64,000 nucleotides of DNA. Source: Cryptomeria japonica. Its lineage: Eukaryota; Streptophyta; Pinopsida; Cupressales; Cupressaceae. The stretch lies in NCBI RefSeq assembly GCF_030272615.1, contig NC_081407.1, forward strand, positions 438,185,230 to 438,249,229, read 5' to 3'. The stretch's first letter is position 1; every line of letters starts with the position of its first letter. Positions 32,740-43,350 of the stretch are shown here, piece by piece. The translations under genes and the position numbers were made by a program. The notes under the pieces are model-generated. The model saw only the letters and a list, made by a program, of their open reading frames with translations, was not told the DNA's origin and made no database searches.

Positions 32740-33583
32740 ACTCATTTGGAATGCAACTGTATCTATTTGGAATACATTACCCAAACACCGCAATCGATCA
32801 CTCGCACACGAAGTTCCACGAGTGTGATATTTTTCAAATCCTAATATGATTTCTATCTTGTCAGCCTCTAGAGGAGCCACCTGACTTGGCCCCACCCAAA
32901 CCAAGATCCATTATTCCCACTTTTCAAGATTGTATTTCTCTTCACTATCTTGTAGTTTCCCTCATGAATTTTCAATTATAGTGCAAAGTTCTTCACGAAG
33001 GACACCACCACATCATCTAGAGTCTATGCTTCAATTTTTTTCTTTGATCCCATGGAGGCTAATAGTCCTTTGTCTGAGGAAGTTCTTCTTGAATAGTCAT
33101 GGGGGGGAGAGGTAATTCTTGAAATCGTCCTTCTATTGGGAGATTTTTTACATAACCTCTTGGTCTTCTGAAAGTTGAAAATTACTCCGAGTCTGCCAAC
33201 TCTGATTCCACACTATAGAAATTTTTGGATATTGACTTCCAAATATCCCTCGATGCAAAAGCATCATTCTCATAATAGAAAAAAGGTACACCTTGCATGA
33301 ACACATTGATTTCCTCCAAGCGTGGCCCAATAGGTTTCGCAGGAACTCCAAAACCAGTTAGTCCCTCCGGACATAAATTAGAGACGTCACATTAGACACT
33401 CCAGACATTGTTTGTTTGTATTGCATACTCTCTATCTATTTATCACCCTTAAACACTCTCCTCTACCATTCTCCAATTGCTCTCTTCTAGGCAGCTGATG
33501 AGCTTGTTTCCATGTCATTCAAGATAATGTCTGCTTGCTTTCTTTTAGGAAATTTGCTTGCACATGACTCTTCAGCTTGTATG
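32740..33583 (-). pseudogene. DRM-like: DRM methyltransferase fragment, antisense arm (first part)
   Basis: The same DRM segment as the sense arm, inverted: PRLEEINVFMQGVPFFYYEN, FYSVESELADSE, LPLPPMTIQEELPQ, VWVGPSQVAPLEADKIEIIL, HTRGTSCASDRLRCLGNVFQ and IDTVAFQMSN, extended toward VLIKDFYPDG. The two arms differ at scattered positions, and some codons are intact here but broken in the other arm, for example the VPFFYYEN frame. A Tat retrotransposon is inserted at 33584; the arm resumes at 48182. Confidence 0.85.
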
Positions 33584-34651
33584 TGTGTGTGTGAAAAGTG
33601 GACCTATATCTGTACGCACAACACTTCAATTAAGTCATTAGATGTATGGTTAGTAAGATATAATCAATGAATAATAAAATCATAAAAAATCAACCCATTG
33701 CCTTCTAAAAGATGCAAGTATAAGATTGCTCTCAGATTATTAGCAATACCAGTGACTAGACAACACCTAAACGAAGGATTTAATCTATATGAGCATGAAT
33801 TCAAGCTAGATGGATGCAAGATTAATCTAACATAATTTAAGCAATAAATGAGCTAAGTGATTTAAACAATATGAAATAAATAATATGCAATATCTCAATG
33901 CAAATTCTCAATGAACCTAGAGCAAAACTAGTATAATAACAATATATTCTCCAACCTCCTTTTTGAATGAGACATGAGAGCCCGAATTTATAGAAAATTC
34001 AGAAAGAAACCAAAGGCTGAGATCAAATGATGATGAGCGGTCAAGATTTTCCAAGAGGAAGCACAATCTAGGTGAATTGATGTGATTGGATGCTTTTCTC
34101 AGTTTTAAAGGAAATTGAACTAAAATTAAGATAAAATAAGAGAAAACTGATTTATTCTCTATTTCATTCAATTTTAAGATTTAATTGTTTTAATTGCTTT
34201 CTTTGAGATTATCTATCAATTTTTAATTTGTTTTTTTCAAGATTATCTCCAATTGATTTCTTTTCTCAATTTTTAATTCTTTCTTGGTCAATTAATTCCT
34301 TTTTTTGATTTGTTTCCTTTTTTGAATATTTGTGCTCATAATTTCCAATTCCCCTTTCTTGATTTATTTCCTTTTTTGAAGATTTGTGGCAAATTGATTT
34401 ATTTAATTAAATATGCTAGGATATTTAATAAAATAAATAAGATAATTGTTTAAAATGATTTACTGGGAATGATTTAATTAATTAAATAAATATTTAATTA
34501 ATATTAAGTGATTAATTTTGCCATGTGACATTTGATGATTAAAGAATTAATTATGTGCTCAAGATTTATTTAATTGCCTTTGGTTAGGACCTTGGTGATG
34601 TTGTCGAGATTAGGGGCTCATGGTTTAGATGACCATTTTTAGGGTATTACA
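33584..34651 (-). mobile_element. 3' LTR of the nested Tat element
   Basis: On the minus strand it starts TGTAATACCC after the polypurine tract and ends CACACA. The microsatellite at its end is GT-expanded (TGTGTGTGTG versus TGTGTG in the other LTR). Confidence 0.9.
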
Positions 34652-34665
34652 TTTGCCCCTCTTTG
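34652..34665 (-). other. Polypurine tract of the nested Tat element
   Basis: CAAAGAGGGGCAAA on the minus strand, directly against the 3' LTR start. It matches that of the + strand Tat element. Confidence 0.85.
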
Positions 34666-34739
34666 AATTAATGTACGAGCAACGCGTTGGTTCAAAGAAA
34701 ATTTGATGTCTAGGAGATACCAGTTCTGAACTTGATTGA

Positions 34740-35270
34740 TCACGAACTAGATGAAAAGCGAGGTGTTTAGCTTGTTTCGAAGCGACGAAGCTGAATGAAG
34801 TCTGATTAAAGTGATACCATTCCCAAACTTGATTGAACTTAGGAACGATAGAAAACAAAAGATACCGAACTTGAACTTGATTGATTAAGAAGCGGATCTT
34901 ACTGATCTATAACTTGATTGATCTAGACACAGTGAGTGATGATAAAAAAATCGATCTTGAAATTGATTGATCAAGACACGATGAGTGAAGATAAACTGTC
35001 CAGCTTGATCCAAAGCGACGAATACTAAACACCTGTTGAGATTGAACGTGATCATATAAACTCTTTAAACCCTTGATTGAGTTTAAATGAGTAATCAACT
35101 TGATGAAAAGCGATGAAATTGATTAACATTAAGAGATTGATTCAGATGAAGATAAATATCAGCTTGATTTGAAGCAATGAAACTAATATGCCCCTAGAGA
35201 TTGATTCGATTCAGATGATTGAGAAATTTCAACTTGATATAAAGCGATGAAGTTGAGATGCCCCTAGCGA
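34740..35270. repeat. Degenerate AACTTGAT..AAAGCGATGAA repeats
   Basis: At least eight related units such as CAACTTGATGAAAAGCGATG, CAGCTTGATCCAAAGCGACG and CAACTTGATATAAAGCGATG, spaced 40-100 bases. No coding sense is seen. Confidence 0.6.
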
Positions 35271-36889
35271 TGAGGTCTTATTTGATTGATTTTCTTTAGT
35301 TGAAAAAGATTTTTTGCTCGACTTTCAATGAAGATATGAAAATTTTCTCGACATTGAAGAATGTGAGGTCATAAGGTCACGAGTATGCCCCCTCGGGAGT
35401 GAAATCGAAAGATAATGAGGGTACACAATGATTATAGGCAATGTTTAATGATGATAAGGATTTGAGCACAAATTGAATCAGAGGAATTTTTGGAAATTTT
35501 GCATTGATTGATAAGAAATTGAGCGCAATTAGAAGAAGAGAATGAGCAGTTGATGAAAAAGCGCTAAGTGGTCCAAATTGACTAGCAAAATGATCTCGAA
35601 TTTCAATTTTGATCCCAAAAATGGACTCAGGATAGTCGATTTAGGAGTTCTTGATTTGATTTCATCATACTTGTGTTGATTGATTATGAGATGTTGTTCT
35701 ATATGCTTTATTCTATATGTATGCATATCTTTTCAGTATACATGAATGAATGCAAATGGAATATGGATGTCTATTTTTCTTTCTTTTCATATGCAAATAA
35801 ATGAATGTGAATGAGTAATGAGTAATGCAAATTTTTCATTTTTCTATGCAATAAGATGAATTCAAATGAATGATAGTGAATGTATGAATCTATATCAGAT
35901 GTTTATGTATGTAGCTAACATCTCAAAACACAAGTACTCGATCAGAGAAATGATGAAAAGAGACCACTTAGTGAAGAAATGATGAAGCTTCTAGCGCTCA
36001 TTCAGAAAATAGGGAGATCATTGTTACCATACCGCCATCACTATAAATTCGCAAGATGAAGAATGAAATGCAAAATGAGATGCAATCCTAAACCCAGTCA
36101 CTGGACTTTGAATAGCTTAATTTTCATCATTGAGTGTTTTACAATTATAACAGGCAGATTAAAATTCCTTTCTTTTCATGTGCAATATTAATTATCTTGT
36201 CTGTAATGACCCTTTTTTCGTTCATATCCTTGGACAAATTTCGCAGGGACCCGAATTGCATCATAAAGAAATTCCCTCAAAATAGACAAAGAAATGATGG
36301 GAACCTCCTTGTAGCATTCAAATAAGCGGAGTCAAGGTATGTGTGGCTATTTCACCTTGATGTGAAGTCTCTTATCATAAACACCTAGCTAATTTAGATG
36401 TTTCCAGATCATTGGGATCATTCCTTCAAGCAGAAAACAAAGAAGATATTATGCCCCCAATCCTTGCTCCTCTTAGTCAAGATAGACTTCCTTGAGTTAC
36501 TCAAAGGGATAATAATCGAAAACCAATATAAAAGACAACACACAAAGAAAATTTTCATTCATAGCTCAAACTATTTAGTGATTGTTTTCTGTTATGCTGT
36601 TTTGCTTGTTTACTCAGTGATAAAACTTTTCAGTAGTCAGGAGATAGGTAACTGACTTGGAGTGGATGACCAGGTTTCACTGACGTAAGGTTGACTTGAT
36701 TGATACTACTTAGGACATGTAATGTGCTCTTGTTGATTACCTAAGACTGGGACATTGATCGGTTTAAAGCCATGAGGGTTCCAATGAACCAAGATGTCAT
36801 AAAAGTGGCTGAAATATGTACAAGAGAAAGCAAAGATGCATGAAAGTAGGAATGCCAACGTTATGTTGATAGATGGAGCACTTGAGTAC

Positions 36890-36985
36890 AAGAGGCACCT
36901 GTTTGCTAGGTTTTCACCTGCTTGGTAGAGATGCATATATTTTTTTACCAAGGTGCCTGTTTACCAGGTTTTCACCAGGGCATTT
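36890..36985 (-). repeat. GGTGAAAAC block after pol
   Basis: On the minus strand: GGTGAAAACCTGGTAAACAG, GCACCTTGG, GGTGAAAACCTAGCAAACAG, GTGCC. Same motif and position as 10411-10562 in the + strand Tat element. Confidence 0.55.
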
Positions 36986-37205
36986 TCTCTCTCTCTCTCT
37001 CTCTCTCTCTTTTTCTCTTTTTTTTGACTTTCTTCAGGGCTTTTTCTGATTTTTAGGATTTCTTCAGGACATTTTATGATTTTTAGAATTTTTTCAGGAC
37101 TTTTTATGATTTTTATGATTTCTTCAGGACTTTTTCACCACATAAGCTGCTAGAGCAGAGAATATTTAAGTGAAGAATTTCTTTAGATGGATGGTGTTGA
37201 TCGGT

Positions 37206-38260
37206 TCGTGGAGCTGTTCTCCTTCCAATGTTGAGAGTTGATAGGCACCAGAGCCAAAAGATGCAATAATAATATAGGGACCCAACCAGTTGGGTTCAAA
37301 CTTCCCTTTGTTGTCTGGAAACTATTGATTTTTAGGATTTTCTCTCAGGACTAGGTCACCAACCTGAAATTCTCGATGTCGAACCTTTTTGTTATATCAT
37401 CTGGACATTTTATTTTGATACACTCTGAGATGATCAAACGCCACTTGCCGACGCTCATCCAAGAATTCGAGCTCTTGCAATCTAGATATTCTATAGTCTT
37501 CATTAGTAACAAGACCTTGCAAGGAAACTCTTAGAGATGGTATTTCTACTTCAATAGGTAATACTTCTTTAGACCCATACACCAGAGAAAAAGGTGTAAC
37601 CCCAGTAGGTGTTCTGATACTTGTTCTATAAGCCCACAATGCAGGATTGAGCTACAGATGCCAATTCTTCTTGGATTTATTCACTGTTCTGTGCAAGATA
37701 GTCAGTAGGTTTTTTTTAGATGCCTCTGCTTGTCCATTACCTTGAGGGTAATATACTGAGGACCAGTGTTTTTTGATTTTAAACTTCTCACAGAGTTCGT
37801 CTAGATCTTTGTTCTTGAATTGTCCTCCATTATCAGTTATAATGGATGAAGGTATACCATACCTGCAGATGATATAATTAAGAATAAATAGAGCTACTTG
37901 TTTGCCAGTTGCCTTGATGAGCGGAACCGCTTCTACCCACTTAGTGAAGTACTTAGTGGTAGTGATAATAAATTTGTGTCCATTAGATGATGCAGGATAC
38001 ATTTGGCCAATTAGATCAAATTCCCACTGTTGGAAGGGCCAGTGTGTCATAAAGGGTATGAGATCCCTTGCTGGAGCATGTATAATGTGCCCATGCAACT
38101 GACATTTTTCACAGGTTTTAGCAAATTTTATAGCTTCTTTCTCCATGTCTGGCTAGTAGTAGCCCGCCCTTAGTAGTTTTCGTGCTAAAGTTATACCGTT
38201 CGAATGGGATCCACAAACACCTTCATGAACCTCGGATAATGCATGTTGGGACTCCTTAGT
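37206..38260 (-). pseudogene. pol: Integrase of the nested Tat element
   Basis: The zinc region reads EVHEGVCGSHSNGITLARK ... KTCEKCQ. The catalytic core has EFDLIG (Asp), IITDNGGQF (Asp) and GNGQAEASK (Glu): the triad is intact. The open parts are 38146-37652 and 37639-37397, broken by single stops at about 37649, 37394 and 37322, and the protein ends in IHLKKFFT at about 37206. Sequence and order match the + strand Tat integrase (WAYRTSIRTPTGVTPFSLVY versus WAYRTSVRTPTGATPYSLVY). Confidence 0.9.
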
Positions 38261-38938
38261 TTCTAGACATCTAAGCAAAGTATTATCTAAACCTCATCTG
38301 AATAGGTCATTAGTAATGATGACATACCGTGACACATTTTGGATTAGGTTCCTTTTTTCATTTCAGGAAAGATTAGCAGGGACAACTTGGTCACGCAGGT
38401 CAGAATAAATGTGGCTATAACAAGATGAGTCATGTCCAACAATAGAACATACCATCTAGGACTCAAGAGAACCATAGGCAGGGTAATGTAACTCTTCCAC
38501 CAGGAACTCAAAGTGAAAATTAGACTCCTGTAGCTATGGTATAGATGCTAAAGTGGCCATTGCATCTACTACTCTATTTGCTGTCATGGGGATCTGCTAA
38601 AATGATACAGAGGTAAAGTATTTCTTGAGATCATCCACCATTCTCTTATAAGGCATCAGTTTCTCATCTCTTGTCTGATATAGATCATTGATTTGGTTGA
38701 TAATGAGTTGAGAATCTCCATAGATAAGTAATTCAACAATCTTCCACTCGATGGCCAGCTTGATCCCATTTACCAAATTTTCATATTCTGCAATGTTGTT
38801 TGTGAAAGGGAAGAGAATCTTGTAAGCTTTCGGAATTGAATATTTCTGAGGAGTAATAAAAACTATTCCGGCACCAGAACCATGTTGAGTAAAAGACCCA
38901 TCAAAGAACATCTTCCATGATTGTTCAGTAAGGTGCAT
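38261..38938 (-). pseudogene. pol: Second (archaeal-type) RNase H and spacer
   Basis: An open part at 38938-38597 has KMFFDGSFTQHGSGAGIVF (first Asp), NNIAEYENLVNGIKL (Glu), LLIYGDSQLIINQI (second Asp) and DEKLMPYKRMVDDLKKYF. After a stop it continues with ANRVVDAMATLAS (last Asp). The catalytic set is complete in sequence. The spacer to integrase has further stops. Unlike the + strand copy it is not interrupted by an insertion. Confidence 0.87.
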
Positions 38939-39530
38939 GATTGATTCATTTGGGAATTCTATATGCAGAGGTTGACTGTCTTCAAGTGGAGCATCAGCAA
39001 GTTGGTCTGCAATAACCTATCCTTTGATGGCTTTACATTCCACATATTCATTATCAACATCCGTAAGAACCATGACCCATTTGGCCAGTCTCCCTATAAT
39101 CATTGCTTTACTGAGAAGATATTTGAGTGGATCAACTTAGCTACCAACTTAATAGAGTGTGCCAACATATAGTGGCTTAATTTTTGTGATGAAAAGACCA
39201 ATGCTAAGCATTCTTTCTCTATTATAGTGTAGTTCATTTCATATGACACCAATGTTCTACTAATGTAATAGATAGCTTGTTCCTTTTTATTCTCATCCCG
39301 TTGTGCCAAAAGTGCCCCCAGTGAAGTATCTATAGCTGATATGTATAGGATCAGTGGCTTACCTTGAATCGATGGCATTAATATGGGTGGATTAGAAAGA
39401 TATTCTTTGATTTATTGTAAATGTTATTCACAATCTTTATCCCAGTTGTATTTGATCCCTTTCCTTAATACCTTTGTGAAGGGTTGAGCTTTGTCTGCTA
39501 GCTGAGATATAAAATGCCTTATTGACTGAA
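38939..39530 (-). pseudogene. pol: RNase H (gypsy type) of the nested Tat element
   Basis: Reads SLQGHLQSIRHFISQLADKA, LYISAIDTSLGALLAQ (with the catalytic Asp), YYISRTLVSYEMNYTIIEKE and LSHYMLAHSIKLVAK. A frameshift near 39140 follows; the correct phase then reads DPLKYLLSKAMIIGRLAKWV. Several stops at 39400-39420 and 39038. It connects RT to the second RNase H. Confidence 0.82.
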
Positions 39531-41244
39531 GATGACCTTGTAAACTTCACGTCTGACTGATATTCTTGGGTGGAGGCATTTCCATTATAGCTTGGACCTT
39601 TTCAGGGTCAACCTCAATTCCTTTTTTTGAAATTATGTAACCAAGCAATTTTCCTGATGTTACTCCAAATGCACACTTTTTAGGATTTAATCAGAGCTTG
39701 AATCTTTCCATTCTATCTAGTATGAGGCCTAGCTCTTGAATATGCATAGATCTCTTCATAGTCTTTACCAGGGTGTCATCAACATAATATTCCATGTTTT
39801 TATGCATCATATCATGGAAGATAGTGGTTACTGCTCTTTGGTAAGTTGCTTTTACATTTTTTAGACCAAATGGCATAACATTCCAGCAGAAGGTTCCCCA
39901 TGCACATGTGAAAGCTGTATTTTCTTGATCTTCAGGTGCTATCTTGATCTAATTGTAACCAAAGAATCCATCCATTAATGAATACATCTCATATCTAGCA
40001 GTCATATCTACTATCATGTCAATGTTGGGCAATGAAAAATTATCTTTCAGACATGCTTTGTTGAGATCCCTGAAGTCTATGCAAACTCTAATAGATTTGT
40101 CTGCCTTTGATACGGGTACTATATTTGATATCCATTCCGTGTAGTCTATAGCTCTGATAAATCCAGCTTTCAACAATTTTTCTAGTTCAACTTTGACTAG
40201 CAGTGCCACATGAGGATGCATCTTATGGATTTGCTTGACTGGTTTAACTCTTGGTGTAATAGAGAGATGATGCACGATGAGATCAGGATCTAGTCCTGGC
40301 ATATCTGAGTATGTCCATGCAAAGTTGATCTTCTTTTCTAAAAAAAGGTTGCTGAAATATTTTAACTCTTCTACTGATAGTGATTGAGCTAAATGAATGA
40401 TGTGTGGTGTCTCTGGACTCCCAATGTTCACTGGCTGAGTTGGCTTGATCAATATGGAAGATCTCTCCTGGAAGTGACTTGGTAGTATATCAAGTATCTC
40501 ACCTTCAAGCACCTCAGAGAGGTTTTCACCTTTAGGTACATCCTTTATTTTCTCTTTTTTAGATTCTAACACCGCCACAATGTGGTTTTCACCATAAGAT
40601 CTTTTATTTTTATTTTTCTTGTTTTTTCGACTAAGATACTTGATATCTGGTTCAGTCGTGTTTTCATTCTCTTCACTGGTGGAAGAATACATGGGTTCAA
40701 CCTCATTGAGATAATAGGCTAATGTATAGTCATTGGCAAAAGTAGGTACATTCAAGGGTTGGTTATAAAGAGTACAATCAATCAGTTTCAGATGCATTAA
40801 GGATAAGGTTGGAATAGGCTCAAGGGAGTTCATAGTACTAACATCATGGCTTTGGACCGACCAATCGAGTCCTAGAAGACTACCTTGCATATGTGTCTTG
40901 AGACCAGGAAGAGTTATGACACGATAATCAAAATTCATGTTAGTATTTATTGGACCTAACCCAACCGACCTACTTCTAGCATCATCACCTACTTTAGACT
41001 GGACTACATACCATGGTGTGACAGTAGACAGTATCTCATCATTCATGATGGAGTAGTCATAATGCATTGTTGAATAGTTGTTGTTATAAATAGAGCTCCT
41101 GTTTGAGTCATCAGAGTCATAGGATGAAGTTGCTGACTCATCTTCAAGTGGCTTAGTAAAGGTATATATAGTATCAACACCCACATCTTTGATGCTGCAA
41201 GTTCCTTCGTGATTTGGTTCATTGATTGCTTGTATTTGACACAC
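39531..41244 (-). pseudogene. pol: Linker end and reverse transcriptase of the nested Tat element
   Basis: A long open part (41244-39949, 431 codons) holds the acidic linker and the RT start: NFAWTYSDMPGLDPDLIVHH, WISNIVPVSKADKSIRVCID, FRDLNKACLKDNFSLP, LMDGFFGYN. After a TAA it continues with MPFGLKNVKATYQRAV and EYYVDDTLV, the catalytic YVDD, and LLGYIISKKGIEVDPEKV. Apart from single stops it is close to complete and aligns block by block with the + strand Tat RT. Confidence 0.9.
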
Positions 41245-41277
41245 TTGTGGACATGACTTTGACGGTTCTGTTAATCC

Positions 41278-41787
41278 CTATCGTCTCTTCCATTCAGCTT
41301 CCTCTGGACTGATGACTGGTTTTGTTTCTGTAGCTTCTAATTCTTCTTTTGTAGTTCCGTACCTGATTTGTCCTATCTCATTAGAGGTAGAGTTAGTAGG
41401 TGAAGAAATTGCTTGTGTCCTTTCTCCCTCTATCTGTCGTTCATAGTCTTCTTGTCTTTTTAGTCTGATTTCTTCCATTTCTTTTTGCATTTTTAGGCGT
41501 ATCAGCTCTTGTACATCATCTGTGATAACTCTGGATTCTTTAGGGGTTTCTATAGTAGATGTATCTAAGAGATGGTCAAGACCCCATTCATACTCATTTG
41601 AATCAGTTTCTGAATCATCTACTTGTTGTCTGCCAGTATATGTGACCAGAATGTTCAGCGGTGCAAACAATTCTCTGATTCTGTATACTTCGTCTCTCAT
41701 ATCCTCTGGGACTTCTACTTCCTGTGGTATTATGGCTGATATAACTAGAACTTGATTACCATCTGTTTCCTCTCTCTGGGTGGGCAA
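41278..41787 (-). CDS. Charged linker with coiled-coil segment
   Basis: 169 open codons between G-patch and RT. Residues about 95-130 (LIRLKMQKEMEEIRLKRQED) form a strongly predicted-looking coiled coil by heptad pattern, followed by a Glu-rich end. No catalytic motif. The equivalent part of the + strand element (5099-5863) is acidic but less helical. Confidence 0.6.
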   Translation of the reverse strand: MPTQREETDGNQVLVISAIIPQEVEVPEDMRDEVYRIRELFAPLNILVTYTGRQQVDDSETDSNEYEWGLDHLLDTSTIETPKESRVITDDVQELIRLKMQKEMEEIRLKRQEDYERQIEGERTQAISSPTNSTSNEIGQIRYGTTKEELEATETKPVISPEEAEWKRR

Positions 41788-41931
41788 TTCTTGTTGTTCA
41801 CCGTCACATTCCTCCCGAGTTTGTTGAGTATTAATTTCTTGTGTTGTTAAAGGTAGTACCTTTTTCTTCCACTTACGTTTATGGTGGGGCGTGTGCTTCT
41901 GATCTGATGACTTTCTTGGATCATATCCTAG

Positions 41932-42351
41932 TCAAGCTTTATCATTGGCAGACTTAGTTTGTAACTGAATAGGTTCAACAATACCTTTTTGATGTTTTCC
42001 AAGAGGACCAATACCTGAATATCCCATGCATTGAAGCATCTTATAGCCTGGACCATATTGTGTCGAAGAAATCTCACAATGTTGTATTTCTTTATTTGCA
42101 CTGTCTTCTTTGAAAAGTGAATTGAGAACATCATCCTCTTCTATTTCACTTGCAAGAGAAGTAGAAGACTGTATAAAGACACCATCGTAAATGACTTTTG
42201 GAGTTGAAGTTTGTGGCTTCATAGTCTCGGATGGTTTTCCCGACTGTCTTGGTGATGGAGGAAGAGACATTAGTGAGAGTATAAACTCTATTTTGTAGCC
42301 ATCTATGTCAGTGTTTGTGATTTTCAATTTCTTTTGTAAATCTTTCAGCAA
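41932..42351 (-). CDS. G-patch segment of the nested Tat element
   Basis: 139 open codons, ending in a G-patch (YGPGYKMLQCMGYSGIGPLG, then KHQKGIVEPIQLQTK). It sits between protease and RT linker, as in the + strand element. The glycine pattern and GYxGxGPLG core are better preserved here. The role is unknown; RNA or RT binding is inferred from G-patches elsewhere. Confidence 0.75.
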   Translation of the reverse strand: MLKDLQKKLKITNTDIDGYKIEFILSLMSLPPSPRQSGKPSETMKPQTSTPKVIYDGVFIQSSTSLASEIEEDDVLNSLFKEDSANKEIQHCEISSTQYGPGYKMLQCMGYSGIGPLGKHQKGIVEPIQLQTKSANDKA

Positions 42352-42357
42352 AGATTC

Positions 42358-43350
42358 TCAACTTTCAGTTGTGGAGACCGCTCTATTATGAGGAACAAAA
42401 GCATCAACACTCTGCGTTAATGCATTGCAGGTATAACTTGTATCAGCAGGAATACTGATTTCAACTCTATTATAAGGAAACTTCAGGCATTGATGATACA
42501 TAGATGGTAATGCTTTCATTTCATGAATCCATGGCCTGTTTAGTAAGATGTTGTATGAAAGATGAAGATCTAGGACTTGAAAAATGACATCTCTTTCTTC
42601 AGGTCCTACCCTGATCGGTAATCGCACTAGACCCATAGAGGTTCTTTCTTCTTCATCATAAGCCTTGATTGTTATTTTCTTTGTTGGATCAATAACCATT
42701 GCAGAAAATCCCAGCTGTGTCAGTAGATTGTATGTACAGATATTCAACCCAATGCCTCCATCTATCAAAACACGTTTAACTTGATGTTTATGGATCATGG
42801 CTTCAATGTGTAATGGCTGGTTATGTGGGTGACTCAGTGAGTTATCGTCTTCTTCACAGAAAGTGAGATAATGAGGTGAAGTCAAGTGACCCACCACAAA
42901 TTGAAACCGATCTATGTCTAAATCTTTAGGGACACTGGTGGTAAGTAAAGCCTTGTCCAGGACCTCTCTATGAGCAGAAGAAATCTTAAGCAGTTCCAAA
43001 ATAGAGATTTGAGCATTGGTTCTCTTCAATTGTTTGACAATACTATAACCAGGAGAAGGTGATGAAGCTGGTTGTTTTGATTTGGCCATGATTGTGTATG
43101 TTTGTCTATTTGGTAGATTTGATGTTGCTTGCTCGAAAGTTGAGGAACTAGCTTCTGGGAGAGTAATCTTCCTTTGAGCGCGAGTCATGGCATTAGCAGC
43201 TTGTGTTTGATTTTGGTGATCTAGGACTATGATCACATTGCAATATTTAGCTTGAGCAGATTCAATCATGTTGATCACATTATTGTTGTTAGTGTAAGTA
43301 TAATTGACTCTAGCTCCTCCCTTGGATTTTGAGGAATCTCCTTGTTTATA
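42358..43350 (-). CDS. Protease region of the nested Tat element
   Basis: Part of a 366-codon open frame. After a linker it has HYLTFCEEDDNSLSHPHNQP, then HIEAMIHKHQVKRVLIDGGI and GLNICTYNLLTQLGF with the active-site IDGG, KKITIKAYDEEERTSMGLVR and YNILLNRPWIHEMKALPSMY. The active site keeps the DGG that is DGE in the + strand element. Frame open throughout. Confidence 0.82.
   Translation of the reverse strand, partial: YKQGDSSKSKGGARVNYTYTNNNNVINMIESAQAKYCNVIIVLDHQNQTQAANAMTRAQRKITLPEASSSTFEQATSNLPNRQTYTIMAKSKQPASSPSPGYSIVKQLKRTNAQISILELLKISSAHREVLDKALLTTSVPKDLDIDRFQFVVGHLTSPHYLTFCEEDDNSLSHPHNQPLHIEAMIHKHQVKRVLIDGGIGLNICTYNLLTQLGFSAMVIDPTKKITIKAYDEEERTSMGLVRLPIRVGPEERDVIFQVLDLHLSYNILLNRPWIHEMKALPSMYHQCLKFPYNRVEISIPADTSYTCNALTQSVDAFVPHNRAVSTTES

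Larger units (their letters stand above)
34666..37205 (-). other. Post-pol untranslated region of the nested Tat element
   Basis: No gene on either strand. It contains a degenerate repeat at about 34740-35270, a GGTGAAAAC block at 36890-36985, a (CT)n run at about 36988-37012 and a repeated TTTTCAGGACTTTTTATGA-like T-rich stretch at 37035-37140. Confidence 0.5.

Noticed and set aside
32608-32904. 98-codon minus-strand ORF as a real small gene
   Set aside because: It is the antisense DRM arm running through the palindrome centre into the other arm.
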